In this document: piece after piece, positions 53,055 through 61,484 of the stretch | How positions within the stretch are numbered: the first letter of the stretch is position 1 | Layout of the letters: every line of letters begins with the position of its first letter | Program-made: the position numbers and the translations under genes | Assembly: GCF_014705715.1 (NCBI RefSeq) | Contig: NZ_JACXLC010000001.1 | Location: 602,457-666,456, forward strand | Reading direction: 5' to 3' | DNA: 64,000 nt | From: Erythrobacter rubeus | GTDB taxonomy: Bacteria > Pseudomonadota > Alphaproteobacteria > Sphingomonadales > Sphingomonadaceae | Notes under the pieces: model-generated | Seen by the model: only the letters and a program-made list of their open reading frames with translations | Told to the model about the DNA's origin: nothing | Database searches by the model: none

Positions 53055-54533
53055 TTATTCCGCCGCGACGCCGGTCATCTCGCCTTGTGTTGCCTTGCTC
53101 ACGAAGACAATTGCCGCCCATGCCGCGATGAAGCCCGGCACGATCTCGTACAATCCCTCTCCGCCGATGAAGTCTGCATTGAGGCCAAGCGCGATCCACA
53201 GCCCTGCGACCAGCGCGCCGGTGACCAGACCGGCGACCGCGCCTGCGCCGGTCATTCCGCGCCATGTCAGCGAGAGGATGATGAGCGGGCCAAACGCCGC
53301 GCCGAAGCCCGCCCACGCATTTGCCACAAGGCCGAGCACCTGGCTGTCGGGATTGCTCGCAATCACCATTGCGGCAATGGCGACCAGCGCGACGCAGATG
53401 CGCCCGACATTGACCGCTTCGGTTTCGCTCGCCTGCTTGCGCAAGAACAGCCGATAAAAATCCTCGGTCAGCGAACTGGAAGACACCAGCAGCTGCGATG
53501 AAATCGTGCTCATGATCGCGGCCAGCAGCGCGGCGAACAGGAAGCCGGTGATCGCAGGCGCGAACAGCAATTCCGACAGGATGATGAAGATCGTCTCGGG
53601 GTCGTCCACTACCAGCCCGTTGCGCTCCGCGTAGGCGCGCCCGGTGAGGCCCATTGCGACCGCGCCGACCAGTGACACTGCCATCCAGCTCAGCCCGTAA
53701 TTCCGCGCGCGGGCGACCTTCGCGACCGTATCGATCGCCATGAACCGCACGATGATATGCGGCTGGCCGAAATAGCCGAGGCCCCACGTCACCGCGCTGA
53801 TAAAGCCGAGCGCCGTGAGCCCTTCGGTCAGGCTCAGGAAGCCGGGCACGGGCACCTCGGCCAGCGAGCCGCCCGCATCGCCTCCGCTGCCGAACATTAC
53901 GACCAGCGGCATGACGACCAGCGCGAGCATCATGATGATGCCCTGCACGAAATCGGTAAGGCTCACCGCAAGGAAGCCGCCCACCATCGTATAGACGAGC
54001 ACGATCCCGGCGGTGATCACGATGCCGAGCATGTAGTCGCTCATGCCAAAACACGGCAGCGCGCCTGCAAAGGCGGTCTCGAACAGCTTGCCGCCCCCGA
54101 CCAGCCCCGCGGCGGTGTACACCGTGAAGAACACCACGATCACGATCGCCGAAATCACGCGCAGCGCAATCGCCTTGTCCGGGAAGCGGTTGGCGAGGAA
54201 TTGCGGGATCGTCAGCGCATTGCCATAGCTTTCGGTCTGCTCACGCAGACGGGGCGCGACAATGAACCAGTTTGCGACGGCCCCTGCGAACAGCCCGATC
54301 CCGATCCACGCCTCGACCAGCCCAGCCGCGTATAGCGCGCCCGGCAGGCCCAGGAGCAGCCAACCCGACATATCGCTCGCCCCGGCGGACAGCGCCGCCA
54401 CTGAGGGAGGCAGATTGCGACCGGCGAGCAGATAGCCTTCGCTGTCGGCGGTGGACTTTCGCCAGGCGTAAAGCCCGATGGCGATCATCAGGGCGAAGTA
54501 AAGGCCGAGCGAGGCGAGGGTGGCTGTGTTCAT
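53055..54533 (-). CDS. putP: Sodium/proline symporter
   Basis: 492 residues with about 13 transmembrane helices, as in the solute:sodium symporter family. The PutP-typical SAGASDMSGWLLLGLPGALY near residue 50 (sodium and substrate site), GGFLAVSLTDFVQGIIMM and QLLVSSSSLTEDFYR (second sodium site serines) are visible. It imports L-proline with sodium, suitable for a marine or brackish lifestyle. No PutA is in the window. The start has no strong ribosome-binding site. Confidence 0.92.
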   Translation of the reverse strand: MNTATLASLGLYFALMIAIGLYAWRKSTADSEGYLLAGRNLPPSVAALSAGASDMSGWLLLGLPGALYAAGLVEAWIGIGLFAGAVANWFIVAPRLREQTESYGNALTIPQFLANRFPDKAIALRVISAIVIVVFFTVYTAAGLVGGGKLFETAFAGALPCFGMSDYMLGIVITAGIVLVYTMVGGFLAVSLTDFVQGIIMMLALVVMPLVVMFGSGGDAGGSLAEVPVPGFLSLTEGLTALGFISAVTWGLGYFGQPHIIVRFMAIDTVAKVARARNYGLSWMAVSLVGAVAMGLTGRAYAERNGLVVDDPETIFIILSELLFAPAITGFLFAALLAAIMSTISSQLLVSSSSLTEDFYRLFLRKQASETEAVNVGRICVALVAIAAMVIASNPDSQVLGLVANAWAGFGAAFGPLIILSLTWRGMTGAGAVAGLVTGALVAGLWIALGLNADFIGGEGLYEIVPGFIAAWAAIVFVSKATQGEMTGVAAE

Positions 54534-54589
54534 ATTGCGCGACGCCGTAACAAACGAACCTCGCGCTGGCCACAGTCACCCTTACTTCA

Positions 54590-55375
54590 TCATCGAGAGG
54601 GCGTTTTCATCCAGTAGAACTCAAAGCGATTGACGCTCGAGCCGAAAAACTGCCGGAAATCGAGATATTCCTGAGACTGCTGGACCCGGTCGAAGCCATC
54701 GGTGGTTTCCCATTCGACGAAGGTCAGTTGGTGCGGTGCGGCCGGATCGGAGGCGTGCGCTTCCATGCTGGGCATTCGCATCTTGTAGATGAACCGCCCG
54801 CCGGACCGCTCAACGGCCGGTTCAATGCCGGTCAGGTAGCGGTTGTAATCCGTGACTGCGTCATCATCGTTCAGCCAGGCGACCAGAACTGTATAGTGCT
54901 TGCCGGGATCGAACTGCAGGTCGAGATCGTCTTCCAGTTCGGCGCTGTAAACCTTCAACTCGCTCCATGCCTGCGGGCGCACAGCCTTGATGGCGGGCCA
55001 GCCGGGCTCTGCCGCAAAATCATCGACGGCTTGCTGGCTGGGCCATGAAAAGAACGAGAAGGCCTGAGGCGCGAAATCGCTGATGACGGTTTCGCGGACA
55101 TTGAGCTGGCCCAGTCGTTTGAAGCCATGGGTCTGGGCGAGCGGGAAAGCGCTCTGACCGTACTGCCGCGCCGCCGGAACGCTATCGGGCCGGAGCTCCG
55201 AGGCTATGACCTGCAAAACTTCGCCTTTTTTCATCTTCACCGAAAAGCCCGGTGCTGGCTGTGCGGAAGCCGCCGGGGGTGAAGGCTGCTGCTGCGCTAG
55301 CGAACTGCCTGTGCACGCGATCGTCCCTGCAAAAACTGTCGCTGCGAGCAATACCGATTTGTGAAGTGTATTCAT
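54590..55375 (-). CDS. Secreted protein with tandem DUF1330/NIPSNAP-like domains
   Basis: 261 residues; the ATG at 55375 begins a signal peptide (MNTLHKSVLLAATVFAGTIACTGSSLAQ). A Gln/Pro/Ala-rich spacer follows. Two domains with the look of dimeric alpha-beta barrels follow: the first about 52-150 (VRETVISDFAPQAFSFFSWP), the second about 155-258 (YLTGIEPAVERSGGRFI, LTFVEWETTDGFDRVQQ). The second resembles DUF1330. Two such domains in one chain could form a barrel without dimerising. Function unknown. It diverges from the LysR-type regulator gene, which may control it. Confidence 0.7.
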   Translation of the reverse strand: MNTLHKSVLLAATVFAGTIACTGSSLAQQQPSPPAASAQPAPGFSVKMKKGEVLQVIASELRPDSVPAARQYGQSAFPLAQTHGFKRLGQLNVRETVISDFAPQAFSFFSWPSQQAVDDFAAEPGWPAIKAVRPQAWSELKVYSAELEDDLDLQFDPGKHYTVLVAWLNDDDAVTDYNRYLTGIEPAVERSGGRFIYKMRMPSMEAHASDPAAPHQLTFVEWETTDGFDRVQQSQEYLDFRQFFGSSVNRFEFYWMKTPSR

Positions 55376-55405
55376 GACTTGACCCCATCTCCAGTGGAAT
55401 GATCC

Positions 55406-55464
55406 TGCACCAATAGCGCCGATATTTCTCATGGATCGGCTAGATTCATGCCTTTTTTGGTGCA
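55406..55464. promoter_or_regulatory. Inverted repeat in divergent LysR promoter region
   Basis: TGCACCAA (55406-55413) and TTGGTGCA (55457-55464) are perfect complements in the 100-base gap between the LysR-type regulator gene and the divergent secreted-protein gene. LysR regulators often bind such spaced sites in their own divergent promoter, so these are candidate operator half-sites. Confidence 0.4.
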
Positions 55465-55475
55465 AGAACGTGCCA

Positions 55476-56363
55476 ATGAGTGATTGGGATGATTACCGCT
55501 TGATCCTCGCTCTGGCGCGGGCCGGCACTTTGCGAGCTGCGGCGTTGGAGCTTGGCCTGACGCACACGACCGTGTCGCGGCGGCTCGCAGTTCTGCAGGA
55601 CTCCAGAGGGGCTGTGTTCGAGAAGCGCCCTGAAGGGTATGTGCCGACGCCGCTGGGTTCGGCCTTGATCGATGTGGCCGAAAACATGGAAGGCCTGGCG
55701 CTTGCCGGCGCGCGCTATCAGCGAGCCTCCGATAAGGATCTGGCCGGTGTCGTCACGCTCTCCTTGCCAGAGGCGATTGCGCAATATCTCCTGCTAGAAG
55801 ACCTGCTCGATTTCGCGCAAAGCTATCCGGAGATCGAGCTGCGCGTGCAAACCAGCTACCGTTTTGTCGATCTCGATCGTTCAGAGGCTGATGTGGTCGT
55901 GCGCGGGGCATTCCAGCCGCCCGATCACCTTGTCGGAAGGCGTCTGTATCCCAATTGCGTGGCCTATTACGCGAACCGGGAATACCTGGAGACGACGCCG
56001 CGCGATCAGCTTTGCTGGATCGCACCCGGTCCGGAAGCGCGCATGCCGGGCTGGCTGGAGAATTCGCCTTTCCCCGAAATACCCATCGCTATTTCCATCG
56101 ACGACATCACGGCCCGCCACCGGGCTCTGGTGAAGGGCCTCGGCCTAAGCCGCGGAGCGTGTTTCATGGCCGATCCCGAGCCCGGGCTCGTAAGGCTTGG
56201 CGATGCCCCGCCCGAGGCTCAACAGGATATTTGGGTGCTGACCCACCCGGATTTGCGATACACACCGCGCATCCGCCTCGTGATGGATCACGTCGCGAGC
56301 GCGATGACGAAAAAGCGTGGCCTGGTCCTCGGCGAGCTGCCGCAGGCTTTCGCCGAGCTTTAG
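55476..56363 (+). CDS. LysR-family transcriptional regulator
   Basis: 295 residues from the ATG at 55476. The winged helix-turn-helix at the N-terminus reads LILALARAGTLRAAALELGL and THTTVSRRLAVLQ, followed by a helix linker and the periplasmic-binding-like effector domain (about 90-290). It diverges from the secreted tandem-domain gene with paired TGCACCAA half-sites between them, and its 3' end overlaps typA by four bases on the opposite strand. The effector is unknown. Confidence 0.9.
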   Translation: MSDWDDYRLILALARAGTLRAAALELGLTHTTVSRRLAVLQDSRGAVFEKRPEGYVPTPLGSALIDVAENMEGLALAGARYQRASDKDLAGVVTLSLPEAIAQYLLLEDLLDFAQSYPEIELRVQTSYRFVDLDRSEADVVVRGAFQPPDHLVGRRLYPNCVAYYANREYLETTPRDQLCWIAPGPEARMPGWLENSPFPEIPIAISIDDITARHRALVKGLGLSRGACFMADPEPGLVRLGDAPPEAQQDIWVLTHPDLRYTPRIRLVMDHVASAMTKKRGLVLGELPQAFAEL

Positions 56364-58192
56364 CCCTCCTTCTTGCGCTTCGCTTTCTTGCGTTCGTGCG
56401 GGCACAGCAGCGTCTTGCGCAGGCGGATCGATTGCGGGGTCACTTCGACCATTTCATCGTTGTCGATATAGGCGATCGATTGTTCCAGCGTCATGCGCCG
56501 CGGCGGGGTGAGGCGGATTGCATCATCCTTGCCGGTGGATCGGACGTTGGAAAGCTGCTTGGCTTTCATCGGATTGACCTCGAGATCGTCGGGTTTCGCG
56601 TTCTCGCCGATCACCATGCCTTCATATAGCTTCATCTGCGGGGCGACGAACAGCTCGCCGCGCTCTTCCAGCATGTTGAGCGCATAGGCGTTCGCCTCGC
56701 CATCGCCGTTCGAGATCAGCACGCCATTGATGCGGCCTTCGATCGGGCCTTTGTAAGGGCCGTACTTTTCGAACAGGCGGTTCATGATGCCGGTGCCGCG
56801 CGTGTCGGACAGGAATTCACCGTGATAACCGATGAGGCCGCGCGACGGGGCGGAGAAGGTGATGCGGGTCTTGCCCTGGCCCGAGGGACGCATTTCGGTG
56901 AGGTCGGCCTTGCGGCGCTGCATCTTCTCAACGACCGTGCCCGAATGCTCGTCATCGACGTCGATCACGACGGTTTCGTACGGCTCCATCTTCTGGCCGT
57001 CCTCTTCGCGAAGGAGCACGCGCGGGCGTGAAATGCCGAGCTCGAATCCTTCGCGTCGCATGGTTTCGATCAGCACGCCGAGTTGAAGCTCGCCGCGACC
57101 GGCAACTTCGAACGCGTCCTTGTCGTCGGCCTCGGTCACGCGAATGGCGACGTTGGTTTCCGCCTCGCGCAGCAGGCGGTCGCGGATCATGCGGCTCGTC
57201 ACCTTGTCACCCTCGCGCCCGGCAAGCGGACTGTCATTGACGGCAAAGCGCATGGCGAGGGTGGGTGGATCGATTGGCTGCGCGGCAATCGGCTCGGTCA
57301 CCGAAGGATCACAGATCGTGTTGGCAACGGTCGCTTTTTCGAGCCCGGCAAGCGCGATGATGTCGCCCGCTTTGGCGCTTTCAACCGGCACCCGGTCGAG
57401 CCCGTCGAAGCTCATCAGCTTGGTTGCGCGGCCCGTTTCGATGACATTGCCATCCATGTCGATGGCGTGGATCGGATCGTTCACATTGATCGTGCCGGAC
57501 TGCACGCGGCCGGTGATGACGCGGCCCATGAAGTTATCGCGGTCGAGCAGGGTGGCGAGGAAGCTGAACTTGCCTTCGGTGTCGAGGCCGGGCGCGGGCA
57601 CATGCTCGGTGATGAGCTTAAACAGCGGCTCCAGCGTGCCTTCGCGCGGATTCTCGTCGTCGCTGGCATAGCCATCGCGGCCCGATGCGAAAAGCGAAGG
57701 GAAGTCGAGCTGCTCGTCGCTCGCATCGAGACTGGCGAACAGGTCGAACACTTCGTCGAGCACTTCCTGCGGGCGGCCATCGGGGCGGTCGATCTTGTTG
57801 ACGACGACGATCGGCTTGAGCCCGAGCGCGAGCGCCTTTCCGGTCACGAATTTGGTTTGCGGCATCGCCCCTTCGGCGCTGTCGACCAGCAGGATGACGC
57901 CATCGACCATGCTCAGGATACGCTCGACCTCGGCGCCGAAATCGGCGTGGCCGGGTGTATCGACGATGTTGATGCGCGTCGTCTCGCCTTCATTTTCCCA
58001 TTCGACGCTTGTGCATTTGGCGAGGATTGTGATGCCGCGTTCCTTTTCCAGATCGCCGGAATCCATCGCGCGCTCTTCGATCCGCTGGTTGTCGCGGAAG
58101 GTGCCCGATTGCCGGAAAAGCTGGTCGACGAGCGTCGTCTTGCCGTGGTCGACGTGGGCGATGATCGCGATATTTCGCAAGGAGGAAGACAT
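56360..58192 (-). CDS. typA: Translational GTPase TypA/BipA
   Basis: 610 residues; the ATG at 58192 is preferred to a TTG two codons upstream. G1 is [17 protein letters not shown], the switch II motif [15 protein letters not shown], and G4 [10 protein letters not shown]. Domains II, III, V and the TypA-specific C-terminus ([39 protein letters not shown]) follow. TypA binds the ribosome and helps growth and large-subunit assembly under cold or stress. The end of the protein carries a lysine/arginine-rich tail ([12 protein letters not shown]). Confidence 0.96.
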   Translation of the reverse strand: MSSSLRNIAIIAHVDHGKTTLVDQLFRQSGTFRDNQRIEERAMDSGDLEKERGITILAKCTSVEWENEGETTRINIVDTPGHADFGAEVERILSMVDGVILLVDSAEGAMPQTKFVTGKALALGLKPIVVVNKIDRPDGRPQEVLDEVFDLFASLDASDEQLDFPSLFASGRDGYASDDENPREGTLEPLFKLITEHVPAPGLDTEGKFSFLATLLDRDNFMGRVITGRVQSGTINVNDPIHAIDMDGNVIETGRATKLMSFDGLDRVPVESAKAGDIIALAGLEKATVANTICDPSVTEPIAAQPIDPPTLAMRFAVNDSPLAGREGDKVTSRMIRDRLLREAETNVAIRVTEADDKDAFEVAGRGELQLGVLIETMRREGFELGISRPRVLLREEDGQKMEPYETVVIDVDDEHSGTVVEKMQRRKADLTEMRPSGQGKTRITFSAPSRGLIGYHGEFLSDTRGTGIMNRLFEKYGPYKGPIEGRINGVLISNGDGEANAYALNMLEERGELFVAPQMKLYEGMVIGENAKPDDLEVNPMKAKQLSNVRSTGKDDAIRLTPPRRMTLEQSIAYIDNDEMVEVTPQSIRLRKTLLCPHERKKAKRKKEG

Positions 58193-58599
58193 GTTCAAAA
58201 ATTCCAGTCAGGGGACCGATCAAGGGATGAGATCGGCCGGAATGCGGCGTAGCGCGCGGGTTAGTGCAGGTATGTGGCGGGTTTGCGACAGCCGAGATGA
58301 CGCTACGGCAATCGCCGATGGTCCCCATTGGTGCTGCAACGCAACATGCGCCAGCGCGCCTAGCGTAGGTGCAGGCATTGGGCAAGCTTTGACGATATCG
58401 GTGTTACATATTGTGATCGCGGCAGTGTGTCGGTGTTGCAACAATGCCCCGATTCCCGAGGTTTGCCGCGGGTTTCAAGCTTGTCGCCCACAAACGCCTC
58501 CCCTATTAGATTAGCTAATCGAGCGGAGGGTGAAGCGTGTCGGAGACGCGTGCCGTTACGGCAACCGACGCTCGAGGGGGATATTGGAGAGGAGCTTCC
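58193..58599. other. 407-base non-coding region with two palindromes, upstream of receptor gene
   Basis: No convincing gene fits here. It holds the promoter of typA (minus strand) and of the TonB-dependent receptor (plus strand). Two perfect palindromes are present: TGTTGCAACA (58434-58443) and GATTAGCTAATC (58509-58520), the latter in the AT-richest patch. TTGACG at 58389-58394 could be a -35 element, but no convincing -10 lies at the right distance. A GTG at 58537 is in frame with the receptor but precedes its signal peptide and has a poor site, so I treat it as leader. Confidence 0.5.
58509..58520. promoter_or_regulatory. 12-base palindrome upstream of TonB-dependent receptor
   Basis: GATTAGCTAATC is perfectly symmetrical and lies 80 bases before the receptor start in an AT-rich patch of the intergenic region. 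It is a candidate operator controlling the receptor gene. It does not resemble a Fur box. Confidence 0.4.
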
Positions 58600-61302
58600 A
58601 TGCGTTCTATTTCAGCCGGCTCAGCCGGGTCGTACCGTTTTACCTTGCTTGCCGGTGCAGCCGCCTTCGCGGTCGCCATGCCAGGTGCCGCTCTCGCTCA
58701 GGACAACAGTGTCCTCGCCGACAGCGATGATGCCGATGAGCTGACGCTCGAAGATGACGACAGCAGCAATGTCATCATCGTGACCGCGTCGAAGCGTGAG
58801 CAAACATTGCAGGACACGCCCATCGCGGTCAGCGTGACATCCGGCGAAACGTTGGAAGCCGCCCAGATTCGCGACGTGCTGGACCTCCAGACGGTGACGC
58901 CTTCTCTGCGCGTCAGCCAGCTCCAGAGCTCGTCGAACACCACCTTCATCATTCGCGGTTTCGGTAACGGTGCCAACAACTTCGGTATCGAACCGTCGGT
59001 CGGCGTGTTCATCGATAACGTCTTCCGTTCGCGTTCCGCCGGCGCTCTGAACGACCTTGCTAACGTACAGCGCATCGAGGTTCTGAACGGCCCGCAATCG
59101 ACGCTGTTCGGCAAGAACGCATCGGCTGGTGTTATTTCGGTCGTGACCCGTCCGCCGCAGTTCGAATGGGGTGGCAGCATCGAAGCGGTCTACGGCAACT
59201 TCGACCAGATTTTCCTCAAAGGCGACATCACCGGTCCAATCACCGACACGGTCGCATTCTCTGTCGACGGCAGCTACCAGCAGCGCGACGGCTTCGGCGA
59301 AATCGTCAACCTCGACACCGATATTGCAGACCGGGATCGCTACACACTTCGTGGTCAGATCCTCGCCGAGCCGACACCCGATATCAGCATTCGCCTGATC
59401 GCGGACTATTCCGAACTCGACGAAATCTGCTGCCAGGTCGCTACTCTGGTGACCGGCCCGACTACGCTCGACGCTATCACAGCTGTCGGTGGGCAGGCTG
59501 CGCCGGGTCCATTCGAGGACCAGAACTTCCTGAACATCGCGCCGGTAAACATCGCCGAGAACTATGGTTTCTCCGGCCAGATCGACTGGAACCTCGGTTC
59601 GATCTCGGTGACCTCGATCACCGCCTACCGTGAGCTCGATAACTTCTTCAACCAGGACATCGACTTTACGAGCGCCGATCTTTCGAACGAAACCCGTTCG
59701 CAAGACGTCAACACCTTTACTCAGGAATTCCGGATCACCTCGGACTTCGATGGTCCGATCAACTTCCTGCTTGGTGCGTTCTATTTCGATGAATCGATCG
59801 AGCAGGACAGCTTCCTGACCATCGGCGAAGACTTCCGCGATTTCGCATCCTTCGTCGCGGCCAGCACCGGGTTCTATTCGGCCATCGGCGCACCTGAGCT
59901 GATCGGCGCATCGATCCCCGGACTTCCGCCTGCAGCGCAGATCGCAGCTGGTGAAGCTGCACTGTTCGACGCAGAGGCGGCGCTTGGCTTCCCGGCCGGG
60001 AGCATCCTCGGCGGCGGCCTGCTCAGCAACGAGTTCTACTCGCTCGATAACGAGGCGTTCTCGATCTTCGGCACGGTCGATTTCGAACCGTTCGATGGCC
60101 TGACCCTGACCGCTGGTTTCAACTACACCGACGACTCCAAGGATTTCGTCATCCAGACAACGGCTGGCGATCCGCTGGCGCAGATCAACGTCGTCGACAC
60201 CTTCATCACCGGCGCAACCGCGGCCAACCCGGCGCTTCCGCTGGTGACGACGCGGGACGAATTCCTGGCTCTGCCTCCTGAAGTTCAGGCAGCGCTGTCG
60301 GCAGCTGCGCTTGATGCGGCATCGAACCCGCTGCTTGGCCTTGCCGGTCTGCAGTTCCAGACCGGCTTCCTCGACGTGCCGAACGCCGTCGAGCCGGGCG
60401 AAACCAATGATGACGATTTCACCTATCTCCTGCGCGCTTCCTATGAGGTCGTGCCTGAGGTGAACGTCTATTTCAGCTATGCAACAGGGTTTAAGGCCAG
60501 CTCGGTCAACCTGTCGCGCGATAGCCGTCCGACTGTCGACGATTTCACGCCGGGACCGGTCAACTCGACCTTCCTCGCTCCGTCTTCGGCAATCACCGAT
60601 GCAGGTCTTGCTACAGTCAACCTTTCCAACGGCACGCGCATCGCCGGGCCTGAAGAAGCCGAAGTGTTCGAACTGGGCCTGAAAGCCCAGTTCGACGGGG
60701 TTGGTTTCAACCTCGCTCTGTTCGACCAGACGATCGAAGACTTCCAAAGCTTCGTTTTCGGCGGCCTTGGCTTCACGCTTGAGAACGCAGGTGAGCAGTC
60801 GGTTCGCGGTTTCGAATTCGACGCGACCGTTACAGCGATTGATGGCCTCGTGCTGACCTTCGCGGTCACGCACCTCGATCCGCTCTTCGACAGCTTCCCG
60901 GACAGCATCCTGGGTGATCTGTCGGGCGCGCGTCCGGGCGGTATCCCGTCCTGGTCGATCGCCACCAGCGCGACGCACACGCATGAATGGGACAGCGGTA
61001 CGCGGCTTATCACCCGTGTCGACTACAACCATGAAAGCAACGTGGACCTCAACAACGGTCTGCCGACTTTCAACCTCCCACCGTTCAACAACGACACGAT
61101 TTTCCGCCGTGAAGTCGATCTGGTGAACGGCTCGATCACGCTGGCGCTCAACAACGGCTTCGAAGTCGGTGCGTTCGTTCGCAACCTTTTCGACGACCGC
61201 TTCATCAGCACCGTGTTTGACGGGGTTGCACAGGGCGGAACCGTGAACGGTTATCCGAGCGACCCACGCACCTATGGCGGCGTGGTACGCTTCAAGTTCT
61301 GA
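58600..61302 (+). CDS. TonB-dependent outer membrane receptor
   Basis: 900 residues; GGAGAGGAG precedes the ATG at 58600, giving a signal peptide that ends PGAALAQ. The TonB box region NVIIVTASKREQTLQDTPIAV and the plug domain (about 45-175, with TFIIRGFGNGANNFGIEPSV and IEVLNGPQSTLFGKNASAG) are typical of sphingomonad receptors; the beta-barrel ends in YGGVVRFKF with terminal Phe. A long insert around residues 395-475 probably forms an extracellular loop, and a vicinal Cys pair (DEICCQVATL) is unusual. The ligand is unknown; no iron-siderophore genes are adjacent. A strong terminator follows the stop. Confidence 0.93.
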   Translation: MRSISAGSAGSYRFTLLAGAAAFAVAMPGAALAQDNSVLADSDDADELTLEDDDSSNVIIVTASKREQTLQDTPIAVSVTSGETLEAAQIRDVLDLQTVTPSLRVSQLQSSSNTTFIIRGFGNGANNFGIEPSVGVFIDNVFRSRSAGALNDLANVQRIEVLNGPQSTLFGKNASAGVISVVTRPPQFEWGGSIEAVYGNFDQIFLKGDITGPITDTVAFSVDGSYQQRDGFGEIVNLDTDIADRDRYTLRGQILAEPTPDISIRLIADYSELDEICCQVATLVTGPTTLDAITAVGGQAAPGPFEDQNFLNIAPVNIAENYGFSGQIDWNLGSISVTSITAYRELDNFFNQDIDFTSADLSNETRSQDVNTFTQEFRITSDFDGPINFLLGAFYFDESIEQDSFLTIGEDFRDFASFVAASTGFYSAIGAPELIGASIPGLPPAAQIAAGEAALFDAEAALGFPAGSILGGGLLSNEFYSLDNEAFSIFGTVDFEPFDGLTLTAGFNYTDDSKDFVIQTTAGDPLAQINVVDTFITGATAANPALPLVTTRDEFLALPPEVQAALSAAALDAASNPLLGLAGLQFQTGFLDVPNAVEPGETNDDDFTYLLRASYEVVPEVNVYFSYATGFKASSVNLSRDSRPTVDDFTPGPVNSTFLAPSSAITDAGLATVNLSNGTRIAGPEEAEVFELGLKAQFDGVGFNLALFDQTIEDFQSFVFGGLGFTLENAGEQSVRGFEFDATVTAIDGLVLTFAVTHLDPLFDSFPDSILGDLSGARPGGIPSWSIATSATHTHEWDSGTRLITRVDYNHESNVDLNNGLPTFNLPPFNNDTIFRREVDLVNGSITLALNNGFEVGAFVRNLFDDRFISTVFDGVAQGGTVNGYPSDPRTYGGVVRFKF

Positions 61303-61330
61303 TCGCCTGATCGGACTGACCGATAAAGAG

Positions 61331-61363
61331 GGCCTCGCCGGGAAACCGGCGGGGCCTTTTTTT
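61331..61363 (+). terminator. Rho-independent terminator of the receptor gene
   Basis: An 11-base stem, GGCCTCGCCGG (61331-61341) with CCGGCGGGGCC (61346-61356), closes on a GAAA tetraloop and contains one G-U pair. It is followed directly by seven T residues (61357-61363). It starts 28 bases after the TonB-dependent receptor stop codon. Confidence 0.92.
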
Positions 61364-61484
61364 ATTCGGTCGTGCTGTGACGGAAGTCGGCTGATTGAGT
61401 GCCGGTCAAGCTGCCCTCGCGGCGTTTAACCCGCATAATCAGAGTGACACTGGTTGTTCGGAGCTGCTCGCGAATGCCGGAGCT

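Noticed and set aside
58621-61032. 803-codon open frame opposite the TonB-dependent receptor
   Set aside because: Shadow of a well-supported receptor gene; no signal peptide, no recognisable domain and no ribosome-binding site.
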